64,000 nucleotides of DNA from Acinetobacter sp. CFCC 10889 (GCF_003268395.1 NZ_LQXQ01000011.1:1-64000); one strand, 5' to 3'; counted from the first letter of the stretch, positions 1 to 8,390 are shown. The notes: generated by a model from the letters alone, not told the origin. Numbers and translations are program-made.

Positions 1-64
1 TTTAGATAAAAAGAGCTTCTCTTATTCAATAGAAGCTCATAATCCACATTGATTTAACACTATA

Positions 65-1438
65 TTATAGTAGTTGTCTTCTTGCATGTTTCAATGCAGT
101 ACGTAATCCTTCTTCTAGTGTTGGATGGTAAAAGGGTTTTTTAAGAATATCATCAATTGTTAACTCTTCACCGATCATCCAAGAGAGTAGATGTGCCATG
201 TGTTCTGCGGATTCTACAAATAATTCAGCACCTAAAAGCTTTCTTGAATTTTTGTCTACATACACTTCTATCGCGCCTTTATTTTTACCTAAAACTAAAG
301 CACGCCCCTGTTTTTCATAGGATACAAATCCTGTCACAAAATCGATATTTTGTGCTTTGAGTGTCTGATAATTTTGCCCGACACTCGCCATTTCAGGGGA
401 GCTAAACATAATTCCAAGCGGGGTAAATGTTTTTATATTCCTGATTTTTGAAAGATTTAAGCAATTATGTACAGCCATTCTCCCTTCTTGTGCAGCTTCG
501 TGTTGAATCGGGGTGTTGGTAAATGCATCACCAACCACAAAAATGGGTAACTCTTCAAGTTGTTTATATTCGGGATGAATTGGGAGTTTTTTCAGATCTT
601 GATATTTTTTATCAATATTTTCAAGGGATAATGTACTCAGCAAAGACTGTCTTCCTGTTGCAACAAGCAGATAATCGGTTTCTAAAATTCTATTTTCATT
701 TGCATATTGATAATGGATTTTTACACCATTTGGTGTTTTTTCAACTCGTTGAGGCAATGTTTCAAATAAAATATTAAGTTCTTGAGAAAGAACTTGTTGC
801 GCCAAGACTTGTAATTGTGGGCTAGACAGTGAACCCACTTTTTTACTGCGTGCAAAAATGGTAGTTGCGACACCTAAACGTTGCATTGCTTGTGCTAATT
901 CAATGGCAATAACACCACTGCCAATGACGGCGATAGATTGAGGAAGTTGTGCTAATTCAAAAATCTGATCTGAAGTAATAAGGCGTTCTTCAAGTTCCTG
1001 TTTCCATGCACGATCAAAACTTGGTGTTGAACCTACTGCAATAATAAAGCTTTTGGCTTGAAATAGTTGCTGATTGACTTCAATTGTACTGGCATTAATG
1101 AATTTGGCTTTGCCATTGATTTTATGTGTTGGATCCCAACGCTCTACATCTCTCAGCGTTGCTCTTGTAAAGCGATCTCGCAGTTGACGGACATGAGGCA
1201 TGATTTGAGACGTATCTATTTTTATTTCGATGTTCAATGCAACTTCATTTGCATGTTGAATGTCATATAAACGATTGGCACTTGAAATCAGTACTTTACT
1301 TGGCATACAACCAATACGTGCACAGGTTGTATCCCAAGGTCCATCATTAATAATTAAAAGATTTTGTGTGTATTTAATCGCTTCTTTATAGGCAGCAATA
1401 CCCGCTGTTCCTGCACCGATGATGATGAGATCTAACAT
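65..1438 (-). CDS. Dihydrolipoamide dehydrogenase-like FAD/NAD disulfide oxidoreductase
   Basis: This is a class I pyridine nucleotide-disulfide oxidoreductase of 457 residues. The N-terminal FAD-binding GxGxxG (IIGAGTAG) is followed by the redox-active CARIGCMPSK motif with cysteines about 39 and 44. A second NAD-binding motif (VIGSGVIAIELA) sits near residue 175, and the C-terminal dimerisation domain carries the HPTLEE His-Glu pair that acts as catalytic base in the family. I chose the ATG at 1438 over an upstream start because an AGGA Shine-Dalgarno lies eight bases before it. The gene stands alone, with no pyruvate or 2-oxoglutarate dehydrogenase subunits beside it, so it is probably a stand-alone Lpd-like or soluble transhydrogenase-like enzyme. 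The true substrate (dihydrolipoamide or another disulfide) cannot be told from sequence. Confidence 0.85.
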   Translation of the reverse strand: MLDLIIIGAGTAGIAAYKEAIKYTQNLLIINDGPWDTTCARIGCMPSKVLISSANRLYDIQHANEVALNIEIKIDTSQIMPHVRQLRDRFTRATLRDVERWDPTHKINGKAKFINASTIEVNQQLFQAKSFIIAVGSTPSFDRAWKQELEERLITSDQIFELAQLPQSIAVIGSGVIAIELAQAMQRLGVATTIFARSKKVGSLSSPQLQVLAQQVLSQELNILFETLPQRVEKTPNGVKIHYQYANENRILETDYLLVATGRQSLLSTLSLENIDKKYQDLKKLPIHPEYKQLEELPIFVVGDAFTNTPIQHEAAQEGRMAVHNCLNLSKIRNIKTFTPLGIMFSSPEMASVGQNYQTLKAQNIDFVTGFVSYEKQGRALVLGKNKGAIEVYVDKNSRKLLGAELFVESAEHMAHLLSWMIGEELTIDDILKKPFYHPTLEEGLRTALKHARRQLL

Positions 1439-1583
1439 TTGTGAATTCCTATCTGATAAAAAAGACATTTAAATGATCATTATCTATATATCATTATTTA
1501 CACAAAACGTGAATTATGGTTACATAGGGCGGATTTTAATTACAAATTTACTAAAAACTAACCGTAGGGTTTTGGGGATACAA

Positions 1584-3620
1584 ATGACAAATAATAAGGT
1601 TGGCTTAAAGTTATCAGCGATAACAATTTCTATTTTGTTAGCAAGCTGTGGTGGTGGTGGTAGCGATGGTTATTTTGATGGGGGAAGTACTGGAGGTGGT
1701 TCTACGACTACACCTACAACTCCAGTAGCTGCTAGTGCTGAATTACTATCAGTTGGTCAAAGCAAAAGCAATTTAAATGCAGGTACAACTGATTCAATGA
1801 CTTTAACAATTCGAACATTGGATAAAAGTGGGGGGGTTGTTCCACAAGCAGGTGTAAAGCTTGAAATAGTCGATGCTCAAAATGCTGGTGCTAGTTTTAG
1901 TACTCCAACTTCAATGGTAAGTGATGAAAAAGGCATTGTAACAACAGATTTGGTGTTAGTTGGTGGCTCTAATCTTAACTTGAAGATGAATCGCACAATT
2001 ACAGTTATTGTAACTTCAGGTAAGGTTAAACAAGAAATTGAAATACAAGTAAATGGAACAGTGGTTTCGATATCATCAGATTTGAATTTACTTGAAGAAG
2101 GTCAAACAGCAAAGGTTACTGTTAAAGCGGTAGATTCGTCAGGGAAAGCTTTAAATGGTGCAAAAGCATCTTTAGTAGATGCTCAAGGTAAGGAAATATT
2201 TGCACCAATTATAACGGATATTACTGGAAGTGCTATATTTAGTATTCCTTATGCTCAAATTAGTAATACTGCGAATAAGAAACTTGAGCTTGTAGGTAAA
2301 ATTACAATAGATGGGCAAAATCAAGGAGTGTCTAATCTACTTTCTGCAGGCGGTATAACTTTGGTTGCTAATGTTGCAAATAATGTTTTACAAATACTAT
2401 CTAACTCTACTCCTGTGGGTGTTGGTGAAAGTAAGGTTATTAAAGTTAAAGTGAATGCTGCAACTCAAGAGGCTTTAGTTGGTAAAAAAGTAAATTTTGA
2501 AACAACAAATGGTACTGTAACACCTACAGCAATTATTACAAATATTCGACAAGAAAATGGAAAATGGGTAGGAGAAGCCTCTGCTACCTTAGTTGGTAAA
2601 ATTGCTGCAATAGCAACTATATCAGCCCAATTTGGTAATGATATTCTTTATATCGGGCAACAAATTAGTGCTGGTGCTCCTGAAACTGTAAGTATTCAAT
2701 CCGAAGCAAGTGTTTTAGCTCCTGGTGCAAGTACAAAAGTAATAGCACTTGTTAAAGATAAAAATGGAACTCCTATTCCTAATACGAAAGTTAATTTTAA
2801 GGTATTGAAAGATACCTCTTCAAATGGTCGTATTTCACAACCTTATGCAATAACAGATTCATCTGGACGAGCAACTGTTATTTATACAGCAGGTTCTGCA
2901 CAAACGCTTGGTGGTGGTGTTGAAATTCAGGCAATAGCGAGCAATGCATCTGCTCCTTTACCAGTTTATTCTAAAAACTTACTCTTAACAGTTTCTACTC
3001 AATCAGCATTTATTACAATTGGTCAAAACCATAACATTTTAAAAGTTACTGGGGATAATACAAATTATTATAAAGAATTTTCAGCGTCTGTAGTTGATAG
3101 TGCAGGAAATCCGATTGCTAACCAGAAAATTAGTATTTCACTTGATTTGGATCGCTTCTATAAAGGTCAATTTAATTGGGTAAGAGATTTTAGTTATGGT
3201 GCAGATGGTAGTGGAGTGTGGGGTTGGTATAGTACGTTAGGTTGGTCTCGTAGTTACACAATTTATGAAAATAAAGAGCCAAAACGTATAACGACTTTTA
3301 TTGAGTGCCCAAGTAGTGAGTTCCCAAATCCAATTTCTATTTTAGCAGCAGATAATTCTATTTTAGGAACAACTGGAAGTTTTGTGACAGATGCTCAAGG
3401 ACAGTTCTCATTTAAAGTCCGTTATGGTCGTAATTATTCAAATTGGCTGAGAGTAAATTTAACAGCATCAACAGTAGTTTCAACTAAAGATAATAAAACA
3501 GCACTATCATTCATGCCGCCAGTAGCAGATGATGATGTTGATAATCAAGATGGTAAATGGCGTCCAGATCAAGAAAGTCCATATGGTACAGATATTAGTA
3601 CTTGTTCTAATTATAAATAA
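1584..3620 (+). CDS. Large lipoprotein with bacterial Ig-like (Big_1-type) repeats
   Basis: This predicted lipoprotein has 678 residues. The signal peptide ends in a lipobox (LLASC) and is followed by a Gly/Ser/Thr-rich linker, so the protein is probably tethered to the outer membrane. At least three repeats of about 100 residues follow. They have the invasin/intimin-type Big_1 flavour: strands such as VTVKAVDSSGKALNGAKASL, and the phrase ITDSSGRATVIYTAGS, which is typical of these domains. The C-terminal 190 residues are aromatic-rich and do not look like the repeats. The ATG at 1584 is preferred because it directly begins the signal peptide and has GGGG just upstream; an in-frame start 111 bases earlier gives no sensible leader. 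A strong terminator follows. A surface adhesion or structural role is inference. Confidence 0.8.
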   Translation: MTNNKVGLKLSAITISILLASCGGGGSDGYFDGGSTGGGSTTTPTTPVAASAELLSVGQSKSNLNAGTTDSMTLTIRTLDKSGGVVPQAGVKLEIVDAQNAGASFSTPTSMVSDEKGIVTTDLVLVGGSNLNLKMNRTITVIVTSGKVKQEIEIQVNGTVVSISSDLNLLEEGQTAKVTVKAVDSSGKALNGAKASLVDAQGKEIFAPIITDITGSAIFSIPYAQISNTANKKLELVGKITIDGQNQGVSNLLSAGGITLVANVANNVLQILSNSTPVGVGESKVIKVKVNAATQEALVGKKVNFETTNGTVTPTAIITNIRQENGKWVGEASATLVGKIAAIATISAQFGNDILYIGQQISAGAPETVSIQSEASVLAPGASTKVIALVKDKNGTPIPNTKVNFKVLKDTSSNGRISQPYAITDSSGRATVIYTAGSAQTLGGGVEIQAIASNASAPLPVYSKNLLLTVSTQSAFITIGQNHNILKVTGDNTNYYKEFSASVVDSAGNPIANQKISISLDLDRFYKGQFNWVRDFSYGADGSGVWGWYSTLGWSRSYTIYENKEPKRITTFIECPSSEFPNPISILAADNSILGTTGSFVTDAQGQFSFKVRYGRNYSNWLRVNLTASTVVSTKDNKTALSFMPPVADDDVDNQDGKWRPDQESPYGTDISTCSNYK

Positions 3621-3624
3621 GTTT

Positions 3625-3655
3625 AAAAAAAACAGCGCTTCGGCGCTGTTTTTTT
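3625..3655 (+). terminator. Bidirectional rho-independent terminator
   Basis: An eight-base-pair stem (AACAGCGC/GCGCTGTT) around a TTCG tetraloop is followed by a T-run on the plus strand and preceded by an A-run, so it can also terminate the minus-strand small lipoprotein gene at 3663-3767. Confidence 0.9.
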
Positions 3656-3662
3656 ATTCAAA

Positions 3663-3767
3663 CTAAATGGAAGTACCCATACTTACACCGACAGTTGGTT
3701 TAACATTCATCGAACTACATGCTGCTAGGCTTAAACAACACAATATAACTAAGAAAAATTTATTCAT
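3663..3767 (-). CDS. Small lipoprotein, 34 residues
   Basis: A short gene not obvious from length alone. It begins with ATG at 3767 and encodes a basic start (MNKFF), a hydrophobic stretch and a clean lipobox (LSLAAC, cysteine 17). The mature lipopeptide is only about 18 residues, SSMNVKPTVGVSMGTSI, and ends at TAG. AGGA lies upstream at suitable spacing, and the gene ends at the shared bidirectional terminator with the convergent Ig-like lipoprotein. Small lipoproteins of this size are common in Gammaproteobacteria (entericidin-like peptides are one example), but no family is recognised and the function is unknown. The intact lipobox, ribosome binding site and terminator are why I call it real. 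Confidence 0.65.
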   Translation of the reverse strand: MNKFFLVILCCLSLAACSSMNVKPTVGVSMGTSI

Positions 3768-3998
3768 AATTTCCAATCCTAAAACAATGCGAAACTAAAG
3801 ATATTAAAATAATCATAGAGTGTTTCAAGGAGTGCGTCTGTTGTAAATCGTTATTTTTATTGTGAATTTAAGGAGAGATATGAAGTATTATTGATGTGAA
3901 AAAATAAATATAGAAAAAATTGACCTATAAACTTTCTTGTATTTTTTAGATAAATTACACAATGTATTTATAGATCAAATCTTTAACCACAGTACAAA

Positions 3999-4334
3999 TT
4001 AGTCGTCCAAAAGATCCATTTGTTTTGCGAGTTGGTAGAGATTATTTGAGCGATTACCTGTACGGCAGAACATCAAAACAGGTTTTGGAAGTTCATTAAA
4101 GTGATTGGCAAAAGTACGCACATCGACTTCAGAAATTTGACCTGCGACAACTGGTTGATAAACATAGTCTATGCCAGCAGTGCGCGCAGCTTCTTCAATT
4201 TGTGCACTTGTTGGTTGCTCAGCCCCACCTTCCATATCAGGACGGTTATTAATGACAGACTTAAAACCTTTCTCAACCACTTGAGAAATATGTTCAGGAC
4301 CAATTTGACCTGCAAATCCTACATTTTCACTCAT
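3999..4334 (-). CDS. TIGR01244/DUF442 sulfurtransferase- or phosphatase-like protein
   Basis: This 111-residue protein belongs to the DUF442 (beta-lactamase-hydrolase-like N-domain, TIGR01244) family. It has the family signature FKSVINNRPD near residues 24-33 and a cysteine loop FCRTGNRS with Cys90 and Arg95, which resembles the active loop of dual-specificity phosphatases and rhodaneses. Family members occur alone or fused to persulfide dioxygenase domains and are linked to sulfide handling in several bacteria. Here it stands alone, divergent from an alpha/beta hydrolase gene. An inverted repeat between the two (4364-4381) could be its operator. The precise reaction is unknown. Confidence 0.85.
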   Translation of the reverse strand: MSENVGFAGQIGPEHISQVVEKGFKSVINNRPDMEGGAEQPTSAQIEEAARTAGIDYVYQPVVAGQISEVDVRTFANHFNELPKPVLMFCRTGNRSNNLYQLAKQMDLLDD

Positions 4335-4363
4335 AATGTCATTCCTAAATATTGTAAAAAACT

Positions 4364-4381
4364 ATGCTATTATCATAGCAT
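4364..4381. promoter_or_regulatory. Inverted repeat in the divergent promoter region (candidate operator)
   Basis: A perfect repeat ATGCTAT-N4-ATAGCAT lies about 30 bases upstream of the DUF442 start, overlapping a -10-like TATGATAAT on the minus strand. A second weaker repeat, GCATT-N7-AATGC, follows at 4390-4406. The arrangement fits a dimeric repressor site; the regulator is not identified. Confidence 0.45.
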
Positions 4382-4458
4382 TAAGCTTTGCATTACAATT
4401 CAATGCTGAAGCAGATTTATAAGATAAAACCAACAAAAGATAACGAAATGGAGTGCCT

Positions 4459-5355
4459 ATGTACGCTTATACAGTCGAACCACTGTATGTGCCAAGCGGT
4501 CAGGAGGTGATTGCTGCTGATTTTTATAAACCTAAAAATATAAAAAAACCAGCTGTAATTGTGATGGCGCATGGATTTGCAGCCTTAAGACAATTCCGAT
4601 TGATTGAATATGCCAAACGCTTTGCTCAAGCAGGCTATGCGGTAGTGTTATTTGATTATCGTTATTGGGGTGGGAGCACAGGAAATCCACGTGAGCAAAT
4701 TACTTTGACTGATCAATTAGAAGATTGGAAAACAGTGATTAGCTATGTCAGTGGTAAAAAATGTATTAACCACAAAAAAATTATACTATGGGGAACGTCT
4801 TTAAGTGGTGGTTATGTTTTAACACTTGCTTCTGAAGTTAAAAATATTCAAGCAGTGATAGTGCAAATTCCTTTCGTGGATGGCGCTGAAACTGCCAAAT
4901 TGTACCCAATCCACTATCTACCTAAAGCCTTGAAACTTTCTAGCCAAGACTATATGAGTTCAAAAATAGGCATGCAACCCAAGACATTGCCTGTGGTACA
5001 CCCTTTTAGCTTATGTTTTATTCCAACCAAAGAAAGTTATAACGGTTATATGTCGATAGTGAATCCTGATTACTATTGGAGTGGTGAAGTTCCTGCACGG
5101 GTGTTTTTTAATCTCATTCGTTATCGTCCAATTCAAACGGTGAGAAGTATTAACATTCCTGTGTTGTTTATTGCTGCAAAAAAAGACAATGTTGTTCCGA
5201 TCGAGTCAAGTCGTGAAACAGCAACCAATATCGCACCATTTGTACAATATTATGAATGGAACATGTCACATTATGATATTTATCATGGGAAATGGTTGGA
5301 AAAAGCAATTTTGACCCAATTAGAGTTCTTACATCAACATATTGGAGTGAGCTAG
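4459..5355 (+). CDS. Alpha/beta hydrolase
   Basis: A 298-residue alpha/beta-hydrolase fold protein without a signal peptide. The nucleophile elbow is LWGTSLSGG (serine near residue 116), an acid candidate lies in AAKKDNVVP, and the likely catalytic histidine is in NMSHYDIYHG near the C-terminus. The oxyanion region MAHGFAALRQFR is also typical. The ATG at 4459 is chosen because GGAG lies five bases upstream; the in-frame GTG at 4453 overlaps that site. The stop codon abuts the trxC start, so the two are probably co-transcribed and translationally coupled. The substrate is unknown; the family includes esterases, peptidases and dienelactone-hydrolase-like enzymes. Confidence 0.85.
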   Translation: MYAYTVEPLYVPSGQEVIAADFYKPKNIKKPAVIVMAHGFAALRQFRLIEYAKRFAQAGYAVVLFDYRYWGGSTGNPREQITLTDQLEDWKTVISYVSGKKCINHKKIILWGTSLSGGYVLTLASEVKNIQAVIVQIPFVDGAETAKLYPIHYLPKALKLSSQDYMSSKIGMQPKTLPVVHPFSLCFIPTKESYNGYMSIVNPDYYWSGEVPARVFFNLIRYRPIQTVRSINIPVLFIAAKKDNVVPIESSRETATNIAPFVQYYEWNMSHYDIYHGKWLEKAILTQLEFLHQHIGVS

Positions 5356-5793
5356 ATGATCATTATATGTCCGTCATGTGGTGCTAAAAATCGAATCCCA
5401 GATGACAAATTGAATGCACAGCCAACATGTGGAAAATGTCATGAAAATTTGATTCCATTGGCACCAATTGAGCTCAATGAACAAAATTTTGGTAGTTTTA
5501 TCAGCAATAGTGATTTACCTATATTAATTGATCTTTGGGCGGACTGGTGTGGTCCTTGTAAAATGATGGCACCGCATTTTGCTGAAGTGGCGAGTCATAA
5601 TCCGCATGTCGTTTTTGGCAAAATTGATACTGAAGCAAACCCTCGTCTAAGCAGTGCATTTAATGTTCGTAGTATTCCTACACTGGTTTTAATGAATAAA
5701 ACCACAGAAATTGCTAGAATAAGTGGTGCTTTACGTTCTAGCCAGTTACAAGATTGGTTAGATGAGCAGTTAAAATCTTTTTCCGTTAATTGA
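5356..5793 (+). CDS. trxC: Thioredoxin 2 (TrxC)
   Basis: A 145-residue thioredoxin with the N-terminal zinc-finger extension that marks TrxC: CPSC (Cys5, Cys8) and CGKC (Cys25, Cys28). The thioredoxin domain follows with active site WCGPC (Cys65, Cys68) and the cis-proline loop RSIPTLV. It is a cytoplasmic disulfide reductase; in E. coli it is tied to oxidative stress through OxyR, but no OxyR site can be recognised here. Its ATG begins directly after the hydrolase stop codon and its ribosome binding site lies inside the upstream gene, which indicates coupling. Confidence 0.95.
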   Translation: MIIICPSCGAKNRIPDDKLNAQPTCGKCHENLIPLAPIELNEQNFGSFISNSDLPILIDLWADWCGPCKMMAPHFAEVASHNPHVVFGKIDTEANPRLSSAFNVRSIPTLVLMNKTTEIARISGALRSSQLQDWLDEQLKSFSVN

Positions 5794-5809
5794 CCAATTT
5801 GGAGTTCAT

Positions 5810-6232
5810 GTGTCAGATTCTCATGTAAAACCTGAAGGTACGCTTTCCCTTCAAACCATCGCAATGCCTGCGGATACCAACTGGAGTGGTGATGTCTTTG
5901 GTGGATGGATTGTTTCACAAATGGATTTGGCAGGTGCAATTCACGCAGAACGTTTTAGTAAGGGACGTTGTGCAACGATCTCGATTAATCAGATGACATT
6001 CTTAGTCCCTGTGAAAGTGGGTGATGTAATTAGTTGTTATACAAAGATATTGAAAGTGGGAAATACCTCGATTCAAATGCAAATCGAAGTGTGGGATAGC
6101 CATGACAGTTCTCGTTCGCCTAAACGCGTAACAGAGGGTGTATTTACCTTTGTTGCAGTCGATGTCGCGGGGAACAAGCGTCAAATTCCTGAAGATGTGA
6201 AAGTGAAATATGCGGCATCACAAAGTGTTTAA
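5810..6232 (+). CDS. yciA: YciA-like acyl-CoA thioesterase
   Basis: A 140-residue hot-dog thioesterase of the YciA/acyl-CoA hydrolase family. The conserved block LQTIAMPADTNWSGDVFGGWIVSQMD (residues 14-39, including the catalytic Asp in the GDVFGGW segment) is diagnostic. Members release free CoA from medium and long acyl-CoAs. Translation starts at GTG 5810, with GGAG six bases upstream; this gives the usual short N-terminal extension before the hot-dog helix. The gene follows trxC by 16 bases and ends at a clear terminator, so hydrolase-trxC-yciA form one probable operon. Confidence 0.9.
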   Translation: MSDSHVKPEGTLSLQTIAMPADTNWSGDVFGGWIVSQMDLAGAIHAERFSKGRCATISINQMTFLVPVKVGDVISCYTKILKVGNTSIQMQIEVWDSHDSSRSPKRVTEGVFTFVAVDVAGNKRQIPEDVKVKYAASQSV

Positions 6233-6252
6233 CTTTGCTTAAATCGTAAAAT

Positions 6253-6286
6253 AAAAATCCCAACAGCGCTTGGGATTTTTTATTTT
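6253..6286 (+). terminator. Rho-independent terminator after yciA
   Basis: An 11-base-pair stem AAAAATCCCAA/TTGGGATTTTT with a six-base loop, followed by more T residues. The A-rich left arm lets it serve the convergent lipoprotein gene as well. Confidence 0.85.
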
Positions 6287-6306
6287 TAAATGTTGAAAAT
6301 AATCAT

Positions 6307-6819
6307 TTAAAACATAGTATTCGTATTGGCACTTGGTTCAGGAATCTCTTGTTGTACATCCCAATGCTCCACAATTTTACCATTTTCAACTCTAAAAATA
6401 TCGACAATGGCTTCACCACGATCTTGGGCATTTTGACTTGAGTGCACATGTAAAACCACCAAATCACCTTCAGCAATTGCACGTTTGATGACATTTTTTG
6501 CTTGCGGATTTTCTTTAAAATAGCCTGTAAAATAGTTCACAAAAGGTGCTTTGCCATCAGGGACATGTGGATTATGCTGGATATATTGGTTGCCAATATA
6601 ACGGTCTGAATATTCTTGCACTTGGTGCTTGATAAAAACACCCTCATAGAAATCTGTGACGATTTTTTTATTTTTTTCTGCAATGTTTATGTTTGTTGTA
6701 ATTGTATTTGCGGTTGTAGATTGAGAATTTTGAATTGGACTTTGGCTACACGCAGTCACGAATAATGGTAGTAAAATAACACTAGAAATGAGTGTCTTTT
6801 TTAAAAGAGATTTTAACAT
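6307..6819 (-). CDS. SnoaL-like (NTF2-fold) lipoprotein
   Basis: A 170-residue predicted lipoprotein. The signal peptide ends at a lipobox (FVTAC, cysteine 24) and a Ser/Thr/Asn-rich linker leads into an NTF2-like/SnoaL domain: KIVTDFYEGVF, YIQHNPHVPDG, GDLVVLHVHS and DIFRVENGKIVEHWDVQQ. This domain shape is shared by polyketide cyclases and many small-molecule-binding proteins. Substrate and partner are unknown. A 34-base inverted repeat sits immediately upstream of the start codon (6826-6859) and could regulate it. Confidence 0.8.
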   Translation of the reverse strand: MLKSLLKKTLISSVILLPLFVTACSQSPIQNSQSTTANTITTNINIAEKNKKIVTDFYEGVFIKHQVQEYSDRYIGNQYIQHNPHVPDGKAPFVNYFTGYFKENPQAKNVIKRAIAEGDLVVLHVHSSQNAQDRGEAIVDIFRVENGKIVEHWDVQQEIPEPSANTNTMF

Positions 6820-6825
6820 GATGTT

Positions 6826-6859
6826 CTCAAGATGATTGTTTTAGAAACATCATCTTGAG
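6826..6859 (-). promoter_or_regulatory. Perfect 11-bp inverted repeat just upstream of the SnoaL-like gene
   Basis: CTCAAGATGAT and its exact complement ATCATCTTGAG are separated by 12 bases. The proximal arm ends seven bases before the ATG and contains the only Shine-Dalgarno-like GAG. It could be a protein operator or an mRNA hairpin that hides the ribosome binding site. Confidence 0.5.
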
Positions 6860-6963
6860 TGTTTATATTAAGAATTTACAGTGTGTTATCGTCACTGAAT
6901 TTGAGGAATTTAGTAAAATCTAAGCTTACCTAAAAGTAAGTTTTATTTACATTTTTTGATTTT

Positions 6964-7470
6964 TCATTTATTAGATTTTAACTGAGACTTTGCAACCCAT
7001 GCCCATAACATTTCACAAATAATCGGCTCTTGTCCAGATTCATCTGTAACAGTCACAGCCACTACAGTTTCGCCTTTTCCTGTGTCTTGCATCAGTTTGC
7101 GCTGTTCTTCAGTCAACGTTGCAATCGCAGTTAACCCGCCTTTGGATGGACGTTTAAATTGAATATTCATGTGTTTAATGAGTACGATACATGAATCAGG
7201 AATGTTCATACCTGTCACAAAACCTGTTGCAGTTTCCGCAACTAATGCCATCGCACAGGCATGCGCTTGCCCGATATGGTTTTGCATATTTTTGTTATTT
7301 TCAAGTTTAACTTCGACACGTGATGGGGTGATATCGATATAACGTAGTTTTGCCGTTCCCACCATCGGGACGACTCGACCAAACGCTTTGCTTAATACGG
7401 TACTACGAATACCAGAAGGTAATTTAGACGTTGCTTTGACGATTTTTGCTAAACGGTTGGTCTGAGTCAT
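6964..7470 (-). CDS. DUF4442 hot-dog-fold protein
   Basis: A 168-residue protein of the DUF4442 family, distantly related to hot-dog thioesterases. Recognisable parts are the HIGQAHACAMALVAETATG segment, the NIQFKRPSKGGLTA strand and a late ICEMLWAWVAK. The ATG at 7470 is favoured because a longer reading frame would overlap the yajQ stop codon and has no better ribosome binding site; GGGA lies just upstream of 7470. It is downstream of yajQ on the same strand, with a 22-base gap, so the two are probably co-transcribed. Its substrate is unknown. Confidence 0.8.
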   Translation of the reverse strand: MTQTNRLAKIVKATSKLPSGIRSTVLSKAFGRVVPMVGTAKLRYIDITPSRVEVKLENNKNMQNHIGQAHACAMALVAETATGFVTGMNIPDSCIVLIKHMNIQFKRPSKGGLTAIATLTEEQRKLMQDTGKGETVVAVTVTDESGQEPIICEMLWAWVAKSQLKSNK

Positions 7471-7492
7471 ATGAATCCCGATGTGAAAGACC

Positions 7493-7981
7493 TTAGTCTT
7501 TAAAATTGTTAAATTGGAGTGGGACACCAAACTGTTGTTCTTTTAAAAAAGCCATGACTTGTTGCAAAGTATCGCGCTTTTTATCAGTTACACGAATTTT
7601 GTCACCTTGAATAGATGATTGCACTTTGACACCACTTTCTTTAATGGCTTTATTAATTTTTTTTGCAGTATCAGAGTCAAGACCATCTTTAAGTTTGATG
7701 ACTTGGATCACATTTTTACCTGAAGCAGTCATTTTTTGTGGATCAAGTGCTTGGATGTCAATTTTGCGTTTAAAGAAATGATTTTCAAGCATGCTATAAA
7801 CTTGTTCACACTGGAAATCACTTTCAGTGGAAATTTTAATTTCCTTATTTTTTTCATTAATTTCAATCGAAACATCTTGACCACGGAAGTCAAAGCGAGT
7901 CGCAATCTCTTTTTGGGTGTTCTGAACAGCGTGATTTACTTCAAAAATCTCTAATTCTGAAACAATATCGAAAGATGGCAT
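7493..7981 (-). CDS. yajQ: YajQ family nucleotide-binding protein
   Basis: A 162-residue protein of the YajQ/DUF520 family. It starts MPSFDIVSELE, has TRFDFRGQDVSIEIN and ends in the conserved FLKEQQFGVPLQFNNF(KD) tail. The fold is two RNA-binding-like domains. Members bind nucleic acids or nucleotides; Xanthomonas and Pseudomonas homologues are reported as cyclic di-GMP effectors. Length and both termini match the family exactly. Confidence 0.95.
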   Translation of the reverse strand: MPSFDIVSELEIFEVNHAVQNTQKEIATRFDFRGQDVSIEINEKNKEIKISTESDFQCEQVYSMLENHFFKRKIDIQALDPQKMTASGKNVIQVIKLKDGLDSDTAKKINKAIKESGVKVQSSIQGDKIRVTDKKRDTLQQVMAFLKEQQFGVPLQFNNFKD

Positions 7982-8072
7982 GGTTTAGACCTTTACAAAG
8001 GGAAAGAATATCTGAGATGCTAGGGATGTTTTCTTCATTTGCCAAGTGTTGTTTACATCAAAGGAGTGCGCA

Positions 8073-8387
8073 ATGATCCGTAAACAAGAAATTACAACAT
8101 TTGAGTTCCCAGAAAATGCAGTGATCTGGGATGTTCGTGACGCTAAAGCCTTTGCAGAAGGGCATGTTAAAGGTGCTGTAAATCAGCCCATTGACAGTTT
8201 ATCAGCGGACAGCTTAACTCAAGTGGATTCGGATCAGTCCATTTACATTTTATGTGGTGGCGGTAGTAAAGCACCTCGTGCAGCAGAAAAATTGGAGGGC
8301 TTGGATAGTTCTCGTGATTATGTTGTGCTTATGGGGGGTACACGTGCAGCACGTGACGCAGGCTTGCCTTTAGAGCAAGAAGCATAA
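8073..8387 (+). CDS. Single-domain rhodanese
   Basis: A 104-residue cytoplasmic rhodanese. The fold is recognisable from VIWDVRDAKAFAEGHVKGAVNQP and the active loop YILCGGGSKAPRAA with Cys61, the persulfide-carrying residue in this family. The ATG at 8073 has a near-perfect AAGGAG six bases upstream, which rules out the longer in-frame start at 8046. The gene is divergent from yajQ and is followed by a terminator. The sulfur acceptor is unknown. Confidence 0.85.
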   Translation: MIRKQEITTFEFPENAVIWDVRDAKAFAEGHVKGAVNQPIDSLSADSLTQVDSDQSIYILCGGGSKAPRAAEKLEGLDSSRDYVVLMGGTRAARDAGLPLEQEA

Positions 8388-8390
8388 AGA

